Assembly (NCBI RefSeq): GCF_014203545.1
Contig: NZ_JACHJG010000004.1
Span: 399,266-463,265, forward strand
Direction of reading: 5' to 3'
From: Streptomyces netropsis
Lineage (GTDB): Bacteria > Actinomycetota > Actinomycetes > Streptomycetales > Streptomycetaceae
DNA length: 64,000 nt
Shown here: piece by piece, positions 54,449 through 62,247 of the stretch
Layout: each line of letters opens with the position of its first letter
How positions within the stretch are numbered: position 1 is the stretch's first letter
The notes under the pieces: generated by a model
Database searches by the model: none
What the model saw: the letters and a program-made list of their open reading frames with translations, nothing else
What the model was told of the DNA's origin: nothing
Program-made: the position numbers and the translations under genes

Positions 54449-54621
54449 CCGAACACCTCGCGATGGGGTGATGAGCACACTGATGTCCACCCGGCGATCC
54501 GGGTGGCGGCAGGCCGGAAAGCGGGCTGAGAGCCCGTCACATTACTTCCGAGTAGGATGCGGGCCGGTCGGACACCGGTCAATACATGCGACACGAACGG
54601 CCCATCGGCCCCCGCGCTCGC

Positions 54622-55767
54622 TCACGCCACGTCCAGCGTCGCCGCGGGCCCCACCGCGGCCACCCCGAAGCGCGCCCGCGCCCGGTCGACGGCCGCCTCG
54701 ATGCGGTACGCCTTGTCGTCCGCGAGGTCGAACGTCAGCTGGCGCGAGGCGAGTACGGCGTCGCCGAGCCCCTCCGCGCGCAGCGCCACGGCCCGCACCC
54801 GGGCGCGCTGCAGTCCGAGTGCGCCGTGCAGCGCGTATGCCGTGGCGGTCAGCGCGGGGGTGTGCGCGGTGGGTTCGGCGAAGGTCCTGGAGCGGGTGGT
54901 CGAGGAGCCGTCGGCGTAGCGGACGGTGAGCGTCAGCCCGCGGGCGACCTGCCGGCCCTCCCGCAGCCGGGCTCCCAGGCCGTCGGCGAGCGTGAGCAGC
55001 GCGCGGCGCCGGTGCTCCGCGTCCAGCTCGTCGTGGGTGAAGCGGTGCTCGGCGCCCATCGAGCGGGCCCGCTCGTCGGGGGTGACGGGGGTCGGGTCGA
55101 TACCGCGCGCCCGTTCGTGGATCCGGCGCCCGGCGGCCGCGCCGAGGATCCGTTGCAGCGCGGACAGCGGCGCCTCGGCGATCCGGCCGATGCTGTCGAG
55201 GCCGTACGAGCACAGGGTGCGGGCGGTGGCGGGCCCCACCCCGTACAGCGCGGCGGCGGGTCTGCGCGCGAGGAACGCCCTCACCGCGTCCGGTTCGCCG
55301 GGAAGTCCGCGGACCGCTCCGGGCGCCCCGTCCTGCGCGACCATCCGCGCGAGCATCGGGTTGCCCGCGATCCCGACCGTACAGTCCACGGCGTGGTGGG
55401 CGAGCGTCCGGACCCGCAGGATGCCGGCGAGTTCGGCCGGGTCGTGCCCGAAGTAGCGCAGCGCGCCCCGGACGTCCATGAGCGCGGCGTCGGGGGGCAG
55501 CGCCTGGACGACGGGCGTCACCTCGGCGAGGAGGGCGAGCAGTCCGTCGTAGGTCTCCTCCTCCAGAGCGGTCCCGGCGGCGGGGTGGAAGTGCACGTAC
55601 AGGACGGTGCCTCCGCCCCCGGACCCCCGGTCCTCGATCGCCGGACGGGCCGGCTTGTCGGCCCGGCCGACGTTTGGGGCCGCCGCGCGCGGCGCGCCCC
55701 CGGGGGCCGGGGGCCTGGCCCCGGTTTCGGGAAGGGGCGGGACCGGGGAAAGCCTTCGCGTGTTCAT
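54622..55767 (-). CDS. imuB: ImuB-like Y-family polymerase homologue
   Basis: 381 aa. Y-family core from about residue 53 (TVLYVHFHPAAG), fingers/palm, helix-hairpin-helix thumb (AALYGVGPATARTLCSYGLD) and a little-finger region. Catalytic acids are not in place: DxD/ASFF at the start reads YVHFH, and the SxDE position reads LMDVRG, so it is expected to be a non-catalytic ImuB that links DnaE2 to the sliding clamp. Residues about 12-52 are low-complexity and encoded by repeat-like DNA. ATG overlaps the dnaE2 TGA (ATGA). Co-regulated with dnaE2 by the upstream LexA box. Confidence 0.8.
   Translation of the reverse strand: MNTRRLSPVPPLPETGARPPAPGGAPRAAAPNVGRADKPARPAIEDRGSGGGGTVLYVHFHPAAGTALEEETYDGLLALLAEVTPVVQALPPDAALMDVRGALRYFGHDPAELAGILRVRTLAHHAVDCTVGIAGNPMLARMVAQDGAPGAVRGLPGEPDAVRAFLARRPAAALYGVGPATARTLCSYGLDSIGRIAEAPLSALQRILGAAAGRRIHERARGIDPTPVTPDERARSMGAEHRFTHDELDAEHRRRALLTLADGLGARLREGRQVARGLTLTVRYADGSSTTRSRTFAEPTAHTPALTATAYALHGALGLQRARVRAVALRAEGLGDAVLASRQLTFDLADDKAYRIEAAVDRARARFGVAAVGPAATLDVA
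55630..55650. repeat. Arm of the dispersed palindrome inside imuB
   Basis: GTCCTCGATCGCCGGACGGG differs at one or two positions from the arms at 31859-31908. It is followed by a GGGCCG...CGGCCC hairpin and GC-rich text to about 55745, all within the imuB N-terminal coding region. Confidence 0.6.
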
Positions 55768-58700
55768 CCCGCACTCCCCTGGCTCGCGTGCCACAACTTG
55801 CGCCCCGTGGCCGCCCCTTCACCCGCCGGCCGCAGATCCGCCCACGGATGCATGGCGTACCCGGTGGACATCCGGATGCGCCGGTCCGGACCCGCGCCGG
55901 CGGGAACCGCGGGGTGCGCCAGCACCTCCGCCACCGCGCCCAGCCCGCCCTCCGCGCGCAGCGCGGTGAGCTCCGCCAGGTCCCACGCCGCCGCGCCCAC
56001 CACGCTAAGGCTGCGCGGTCCGCGGCGCTGCACCACCCCGCGGACCAGCAGCAGCCAGGAGTGGAAGACCGTGTGCGCGCACGCGGCGTGGGAGTCGTCG
56101 AAGAAGGCGCAGTCGACCAGGCCCGTGCCGTCGTCGAGGGTGGTGAAGACGACCCGCTTCCCCGAGCGGATCGGCGGGGTCTGGACGGCGGACTTGGCGC
56201 CCGCGACCAGGACGGTCTCGCCGTGCCGCGCGTCGCGCAGCCGCTTCGCCGGCAGCGCGCCCAGCTCCGCCAGGAACGCCCGGTGGTCGGACATCAGATG
56301 ACGCGAGGTGTCCATGCCGAGCACGCTCAGCTCCGCGCCGAGGCGCTCGGCGTCGTCGAGGTCGGGCAGACCGGCCGGCTCGGCCCGTGCGCTGTCGACC
56401 AGCGGCAGTTGAGCCGTGGCGCCGCGTTGCCGCCGGTGGAGCTCGGCGATGTGCAGGAGCAGGTCCCGGCGGTTGGAGCCGAAGGCGTCCAGCGCCCCGA
56501 CCCGCGCGAGCCGTTCGGTGACGGGCCGGGAGGGGTGGGCGCGCAGCCACAGGTCCTGGAGCGAGGTGTAGGGGCGGCCGGCCGTGATCCGGTCCGTCTC
56601 GGCCTCGGTGATGCCGTGCACCTCGGAGAGCGCGAGCCGGATGCCGTACCCCTCCTTCTCGGACACCAGTTCGATCCGATAGGCCGCCGCCGACCGGTTC
56701 ACGTCCAGCGGCAGGATCGGCACCCCGCGCCGCCGCGCGTCCGCCAGCAGCAGGCGTTTCGGGTACATCCCCGGGTCGTGCGTGAGCAGCCCGGCGTAGA
56801 AGGCCGCCGGGTGGTGCGCCTTCAGCCAGGCGGACTGGTAGGTGGGCACGGCGAAGGCGACGGCGTGCGCCTTGCAGAAGCCGTACGAACCGAAGGCCTC
56901 GACGATCTCCCAGGTGCGGTGGACGACGTCGGGCGAGTAGCCGCGTCCCGCCGCCTCGGCCGCGAACCAGGCGCGCACCCGGCCCAGCAGCTCGGGGTCG
57001 GACAGCGCGCGGCGCGTCTCGTCCGCGAGGTCCCGGCCGCAGCCGGTCATGATCCGCAGGATCTCGATGATCTGCTCGTGGAAGACGACCACGCCGTAGG
57101 TCTCGCCCAGCGCCTCCGCCAGGTCCGGGTGCGGGAAGCGGACGGGTGCCCGCCCGTGCCGGGCCTCGATGAAGGGCCGCACCATGTCGGCCGAGACCGG
57201 GCCGGGCCTGAAGAGCGAGATGTCGACCACGAGGTCGTGGAAGGTCGAGGGCTGGAGCCGCCCGATCAGATCCCGCTGGCCGGGTGATTCGATCTGGAAG
57301 CAGCCGAGCGTCTCGGTGGACCGGATCAGCTCGTAGGTCGCCCGGTCGCCCGGCCGCACCTGGGCGGGGTCGTCCAGGTCGACCCGGCGCCCGGTGGCCC
57401 GTTCGACCTCCCCCACCGCGTACGCCATCGCGGACTGCATCCGCACCCCCAGGACGTCGAGCTTGAGCAGCCCGAGGTCCTCCACGTCGTCCTTGTCGAA
57501 CTGGGACATCGCGAACCCCTCGCCGCTGGTCGGCACGACGGGGGTACGGCCGCGCAGCGTCGCGTCCGACAGCAGTACGCCGCAGGGGTGCATGGCGATA
57601 CCGCGCGGCAGCGCGTCCAGCGCCTCGACGAGGTCCCACAGCCTTTTGTCGGTGGGCCCGTACCGTCCGGCGGCGACGCCGCGCAGCTCGGGCAGTTCCG
57701 CCAGGGCGGACCGGGCGTCACGCGCCCGGATGTGCGGGAAGGCCTTGGCGAGCCGGTCCACCTCGGCGGGGTCCATGCCGAGGGCCGCGCCCACGTCCCG
57801 CACGGCGTGCCGCACCCGGTAGGTCTCGGGCATGGCGACGGTCGCGACCCGCTCCGCGCCGAACCGGTCGAAGATCGCGCGGTAGACGTCCAGGCGGCGC
57901 GCGGACTCGACGTCGATGTCGATGTCGGGCAGCGCGGCCCGTCGCCTCGACAGGAAGCGCTCCATCAGCAGTCCGTGCTCGACGGGGTCGGCGTGGGCGA
58001 TGCCGAGCAGATGGTTGACGAGGGAGCCCGCGCCGGAGCCCCGGGCGGCGACCCGGATGCCGAGCGCGCGGGTGTCGTCGACGACCTGGGCGACGGTGAG
58101 GAAGTACGAGGCGAAGCCGCGCTGTTCGATGGTGCGCAGTTCGAGGTCCAGCCGGTCCCAGTAGCGGCGGTCGCGGTCGTGGCGGCGCAGCACCAGGCCC
58201 GCCGCGCAGCGGGACCGCAGCACGCGGTCGGCGGTGCGCGGCCCGGCTCCGACCAGATGGGGCTCGGGGAAGTGGACGGACCCCAGGCCCAGGTGGTCCT
58301 CGGGGTCGACGAGGCACGCGGCGGCGGTCTCCTCGGTCATGGCGAGCAGCCGGTGCGCGGTGTCGCGCCGGAAGCCGGCGGCCTCCGCGATCCGTCCGGC
58401 GAGGGCGGCCATGTCGCCGGGCCCCTTGAGCCAGCGCTCACCGCTGTCGAGCCCCTCGGGCCTGCGGAGGTCGATCGGCACCAGCCGCCGGGACGCGTCG
58501 AGGACGTCGGCGACGGGCCCCTGCCCGGGGTCGGCGTAGCGCACGGCGTTGCTGAGGACGGCCCGTACGCCCTGTTCGACGGCGAAGCCGGTGGTACGGG
58601 CAGCGAGCCGCAGGGAGCCGGGGCCGGTGCCGGTGCGGCCGTGGCAGACGACCTCCAGCCGCAGGGCGGCACCGAACAGTTCACGCCAGGGGGCGAGCAG

Positions 58701-59246
58701 TCGCGCGGCCCGGTCGGGGCGGCCGGCGGCGAGCGCGCGGCCGACCTCGGAGTCCGCGCCGAGCAGCACGGTGACCGGGGAGTCCCCGGTCGTGGCGGCC
58801 ACCGTGCCGGAAAGACCCGAGAGACCTGAGAGACCCGAGAGATCGGCCCGGGTCAGTTCGGGCTGCTCGGTGCCGCCCGCGTGGGCGGCGGAGACCAGCC
58901 CGCACAGCGCCGCCCAGCCGGCCGCGCCGTCCCGGGCGAGGAAGACCGCGCGGGGCGCAGACTCGTCGACGAACGCCCCGCCGCGCACCGGGGTGCGCCG
59001 CCGGACGGTCGGGCTCGGCTCGGGCTCGGGTTCCCGTACGGCCAGGTCCACGCCGAACAGCGGCCGTACCCCGGCCTTCGCGCTCGCCTTGGCGAACCGG
59101 ACCGCCCCGGCGAGGCTGTCGCGGTCGGTGAGGGCGATCGCGTCCATGCCGCGCTCGGCGGCCCGCTCGGCCAGCCGTCCCGGGTGTGAGGCCCCGTACC
59201 GCATCGAGAACCCCGACGCGGTGTGCAGGTGCGTGAACCCTGCCAT
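55764..59246 (-). CDS. dnaE2: Error-prone DNA polymerase III alpha subunit
   Basis: 1160 aa. N-terminal PHP domain (FTHLHTASGFSMRYGASHP; proofreading-type metal residues partly lost as usual in DnaE2), polymerase palm with LPDIDIDVES (catalytic Asp pair), SQFDKDDVEDLGLLKLDVLG, fingers GCFQIESPGQRDL, YGFCKAHAVAFA and OB domain near 1010-1080. Performs SOS translesion synthesis with ImuB. ATG at 59246 with AGGAGG 4 nt upstream. A LexA-type box lies 70-86 bp upstream. A short 9-bp repeat (58812-58841) codes for LSG triplets at about residue 138. Confidence 0.93.
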   Translation of the reverse strand: MAGFTHLHTASGFSMRYGASHPGRLAERAAERGMDAIALTDRDSLAGAVRFAKASAKAGVRPLFGVDLAVREPEPEPSPTVRRRTPVRGGAFVDESAPRAVFLARDGAAGWAALCGLVSAAHAGGTEQPELTRADLSGLSGLSGLSGTVAATTGDSPVTVLLGADSEVGRALAAGRPDRAARLLAPWRELFGAALRLEVVCHGRTGTGPGSLRLAARTTGFAVEQGVRAVLSNAVRYADPGQGPVADVLDASRRLVPIDLRRPEGLDSGERWLKGPGDMAALAGRIAEAAGFRRDTAHRLLAMTEETAAACLVDPEDHLGLGSVHFPEPHLVGAGPRTADRVLRSRCAAGLVLRRHDRDRRYWDRLDLELRTIEQRGFASYFLTVAQVVDDTRALGIRVAARGSGAGSLVNHLLGIAHADPVEHGLLMERFLSRRRAALPDIDIDVESARRLDVYRAIFDRFGAERVATVAMPETYRVRHAVRDVGAALGMDPAEVDRLAKAFPHIRARDARSALAELPELRGVAAGRYGPTDKRLWDLVEALDALPRGIAMHPCGVLLSDATLRGRTPVVPTSGEGFAMSQFDKDDVEDLGLLKLDVLGVRMQSAMAYAVGEVERATGRRVDLDDPAQVRPGDRATYELIRSTETLGCFQIESPGQRDLIGRLQPSTFHDLVVDISLFRPGPVSADMVRPFIEARHGRAPVRFPHPDLAEALGETYGVVVFHEQIIEILRIMTGCGRDLADETRRALSDPELLGRVRAWFAAEAAGRGYSPDVVHRTWEIVEAFGSYGFCKAHAVAFAVPTYQSAWLKAHHPAAFYAGLLTHDPGMYPKRLLLADARRRGVPILPLDVNRSAAAYRIELVSEKEGYGIRLALSEVHGITEAETDRITAGRPYTSLQDLWLRAHPSRPVTERLARVGALDAFGSNRRDLLLHIAELHRRQRGATAQLPLVDSARAEPAGLPDLDDAERLGAELSVLGMDTSRHLMSDHRAFLAELGALPAKRLRDARHGETVLVAGAKSAVQTPPIRSGKRVVFTTLDDGTGLVDCAFFDDSHAACAHTVFHSWLLLVRGVVQRRGPRSLSVVGAAAWDLAELTALRAEGGLGAVAEVLAHPAVPAGAGPDRRIRMSTGYAMHPWADLRPAGEGAATGRKLWHASQGSAG

Positions 59247-59316
59247 CGCACCTCCTGCGCTTGTGCACCCCCTGACCGACCCGGACCGCCCTCCCGTATC
59301 CACCATAAACCACGAC

Positions 59317-59332
59317 TCGAACGTTCGTACGA
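59317..59332 (-). promoter_or_regulatory. LexA (SOS) box of dnaE2-imuB
   Basis: TCGAACGTTCGTACGA matches the actinobacterial SOS box TCGAAC-N4-GTTCGA with one mismatch. Located about 71 bp before the dnaE2 start and 176 bp before the divergent membrane-protein gene. Confidence 0.75.
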
Positions 59333-59507
59333 ATGAATTCGGCCGCCCGGGCCTGAGCCACCCCCGGCCTGGCCCCGGCCTGCCCCCAGCCCGCTCGAAC
59401 GGCCCACGCCACCTGCGGCGATCCATCGAGCCCCGCACCATATGAGGACAAAAGGATCACACCGGCGAACGAACCGGAGAACGAACCGGCGCGGCGAGGA
59501 GCGACGC

Positions 59508-60551
59508 ATGGCCAGCTACATGACCGGCGGCACCCACCCCTCCTTCCTCCAGGAGGTACGGAACGCCGTGACCGGGCGTGCCGCGCTGCTGGTGGTCGGG
59601 GTGCTGGTGCTCCAGCTCGCGTTCATCACCTCCTACATCGGCGCCTTCCACAGCCCGAAGCCCACCGACGTCCCGCTCGGCGTCGTCGCCCCGCAGCAGA
59701 TCAGCGGGCAGCTGACGGAGAAGCTCGGCAAACTGCCGGGCGACCCCCTCGACCCGCGCGCCGTCGGCGACCGGGCGGAGGCCGAGCGGCAGATCCACGA
59801 CCGCGACACCGACGCGGCGCTGATCGTCGACCCGCGCGGCAACACCGACACCCTGCTCGTCGCCAGTGGCGCCGGCGCCTCGCTCTCCCAGGCCGTCGAG
59901 ACGGTCGTCACCCGCGCCGAGCGGGCCGAGAAGCGCGAGGTGAAGGTCGTCGACATCGCCCCCGCCGCCAAGGGCGACGCCCGGGGGCTGTCCTCGTTCT
60001 ACCTGGTGGTGGGCTGGTGCGTGGGCGGATATCTGTGCGCCGCGATCCTCGCCATCAGCGGCGGCGCGCGCCCCGCCAACCCCCGGCGGGCCTTCGTCCG
60101 GCTGGCCGCGCTCGCCCTCTATTCGATCGCCTCGGGTCTGGGCGGCGCCGTCATCGCGGGCCCCGTCCTGGGTGCGCTGCCCGGCAGCATCCTCGGCCTG
60201 TGGGGCCTGGGCGCGCTGCTGGTCTTCGCAGTCGGCGCCATCACACTGGCCCTCCAGGGGCTGGCGGGCGTCCTCGGCATCGGCCTCGCCATCGCGATCG
60301 TCGTGGTGATGGGCAATCCGAGCGCGGGCGGCGCCTACCCCTACCCACTGCTGCCGGGCTTCTGGCGGGCCGTCGGCCCCGCCCTCCCCCCGGGCGCCGG
60401 CACCTGGTCCGCCCGCTCCATCGCCTACTTCGGGGGCAACGCGCTGACCGGCCCGCTGCTGGTGCTGTCCGCGTGGGCGGTGGCGGGCACCGTGATTACT
60501 TTCGTGTGCGCCGCCTTCCGGCGGAAGACGCACGGCATGACGCCCTCTTGA
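59508..60551 (+). CDS. ABC-2/YhgE-Pip-like membrane protein (DUF3533-type)
   Basis: 347 aa. One N-terminal helix (LLVVGVLVLQLAFITSYIGAF), an extracytoplasmic domain about 45-165, then five C-terminal helices, the last ending AVAGTVITFVCAAF. This 1+5 topology is that of ABC-2 permease-like YhgE/Pip proteins, which export peptides or act in phage/T7SS settings. No ATPase gene adjacent. ATG at 59508 with GAGGAG 6 nt upstream. Divergent from dnaE2. Confidence 0.72.
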   Translation: MASYMTGGTHPSFLQEVRNAVTGRAALLVVGVLVLQLAFITSYIGAFHSPKPTDVPLGVVAPQQISGQLTEKLGKLPGDPLDPRAVGDRAEAERQIHDRDTDAALIVDPRGNTDTLLVASGAGASLSQAVETVVTRAERAEKREVKVVDIAPAAKGDARGLSSFYLVVGWCVGGYLCAAILAISGGARPANPRRAFVRLAALALYSIASGLGGAVIAGPVLGALPGSILGLWGLGALLVFAVGAITLALQGLAGVLGIGLAIAIVVVMGNPSAGGAYPYPLLPGFWRAVGPALPPGAGTWSARSIAYFGGNALTGPLLVLSAWAVAGTVITFVCAAFRRKTHGMTPS

Positions 60552-60698
60552 GGCTCCGGGCCCGGCGCTTGGAAGCACGCGCGCGCCGACAGATGCTCTG
60601 GTGAGCGGTGGTGTCGGCCAAGCCGCGAGGCCACCCTGGTGAGGTGGGCTCGGGCTGCGGAGGCGCGCCGACGCCTCCGGCGGAAGGGGGAGGCGGCT

Positions 60699-62162
60699 GT
60701 GGCGTTCGGAACGGGCGAGGACAGGGGCGGAGCCCGGAGGCCACACCGCTGGGACCGCGCCGTGGTGATCGGCGGCGGATACGCGGGACTGCTCGCCGCC
60801 CGGGTGCTCTCGGAGACCTTCGCCCGGGTCACCATCCTCGAACGCGACCGGCTGCGCCCCGGCGGCGGCCCGCGCGACGGGGTGCCGCAGGCCCATCACC
60901 CGCACGGCATGCTCGCCCACGGCGGCCAGCTTCTGGAGGCCCTCTTTCCCGGTCTGCGCGGTGAGCTCGCCGCCCTCGAGGCCCCCGTCTTCGACTTCGG
61001 CGCGTCCTACCGCACCCTGCTGCCCACCGGCTGGGCACCGCGCACCCCGCTGGGCATACCGCTGCAGTCCTTCAGCCGGCCCACGCTGGAGGACCGGCTG
61101 CGCAGCCGCGTGAGCGCCCTGCCCGGGGTGCACACCCTCGACGGCTTCCACGCCGACGGCCTGGTCATCGACCGCACCACCAACCAGGCACGCGGGGTCA
61201 CCGGCCGCCGGCTCTCCCAGCGGCCCACCGCCGGCAGCCTCACCATCGAGGCCGATCTGATCGTGGACGCCACCGGGCACGCCTCCCGGCTGCCCCGCTG
61301 GCTGGAGAAGGCCGACTTCCCCCGCCCCGAGCAGCTCGTCGTCGACACCCGGCTCACCTACACCTCACGGCTGTACCGGATCCCCGAGACCGGGCAGCGG
61401 CACGACTGGCTCGCCTCCGTCGAAGCCCCGCACGCCCCCGACGTGCCGCGCGGCGGCGGCATCCTCACCGTCGACGGCGGGCGCTGGATCGTCTGCCTCA
61501 TCGCGGCGGCCGGCGACCTGCCCCCCACGGACGAGGCGGGGTTCAAGGAGTTCGCGGCCACGCTGCGCAATCCCGACGTCGCCGCGTGCGTGGCCAAGGG
61601 CACACCGCTCTCCCGCGCCCACCGCTACACCCACCCCGGCAACCGCTGGACGCTCTTCCACAAGGTGACCCCCTGGCCGGACGGGCTGATCGCGCTCGGC
61701 GACTCGGTGTGCACCTTCAACCCCGTCTACGGGCAGGGGATGACCGTCGCCGCCGCCGAGGCCACGCTGCTGCGCAGCATGGTCCGGCAGTGCGCCACGG
61801 CCGGTGACCCGGCCGGGCTCGCCCAGCGGTTCCAGCGGCGCTGCGCCCGGATCGTCCGCGCGCCGTGGATGCTGACCACCGGCGTCGACCCGGCCGGCCG
61901 TGCCTGCCGGCCGTCGATGGTCCACCGGATCGCCCGCTGGTACGTGCTCAACCTCCTCGCCGTCCTTCCCGACGACCCCGCGGTCTACCGCCGGTTCGCC
62001 CGCGTCCAGCACATGCTCGGCAGCCCGGCGGGCCTGGTCCACCCCGCGGTGCTGCTGCGTCTGCTCCGCGCCGCCCCGCGCAAGGACGCGCTGCGGCTGT
62101 TGCCCGGGGCGGCGCTCGGTCCCCTGCCGGGGCCGCTGCCCGGGCCGTTGCCCGGGGAATGA
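60699..62162 (+). CDS. FAD-dependent oxidoreductase (group A hydroxylase-like)
   Basis: 487 aa. FAD motifs: VVIGGGYAGLLAARVLSE (GxGxxG), the DG-like region LIVDATGHASRLPRW and GD motif IALGDSVCTFNPVYGQGM. Resembles NAD(P)H-dependent hydroxylases/halogenase relatives without the halogenase WxWxIP motif. The C-terminus is a Pro-Leu-Gly repeat (GPLPGPLPGPLPGE). GTG start at 60699 with GGGGGAGG 5 nt upstream. Substrate unknown; not in an evident biosynthetic cluster. Confidence 0.82.
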   Translation: MAFGTGEDRGGARRPHRWDRAVVIGGGYAGLLAARVLSETFARVTILERDRLRPGGGPRDGVPQAHHPHGMLAHGGQLLEALFPGLRGELAALEAPVFDFGASYRTLLPTGWAPRTPLGIPLQSFSRPTLEDRLRSRVSALPGVHTLDGFHADGLVIDRTTNQARGVTGRRLSQRPTAGSLTIEADLIVDATGHASRLPRWLEKADFPRPEQLVVDTRLTYTSRLYRIPETGQRHDWLASVEAPHAPDVPRGGGILTVDGGRWIVCLIAAAGDLPPTDEAGFKEFAATLRNPDVAACVAKGTPLSRAHRYTHPGNRWTLFHKVTPWPDGLIALGDSVCTFNPVYGQGMTVAAAEATLLRSMVRQCATAGDPAGLAQRFQRRCARIVRAPWMLTTGVDPAGRACRPSMVHRIARWYVLNLLAVLPDDPAVYRRFARVQHMLGSPAGLVHPAVLLRLLRAAPRKDALRLLPGAALGPLPGPLPGPLPGE

Positions 62163-62166
62163 AGCC

Positions 62167-62207
62167 ACGGGCGGCGGCGCGGAGCACCGTCCCGCGCCAC
62201 CGCCCGT
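62167..62207. terminator. Bidirectional terminator hairpin
   Basis: 16-nt arms (62167-62182, 62192-62207) with one mismatch and a 9-nt loop, between convergent genes. Confidence 0.7.
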
Positions 62208-62247
62208 CCCCTCCACGAGCGGCGGCGCGGAGTTTTCACCCCGGAGG

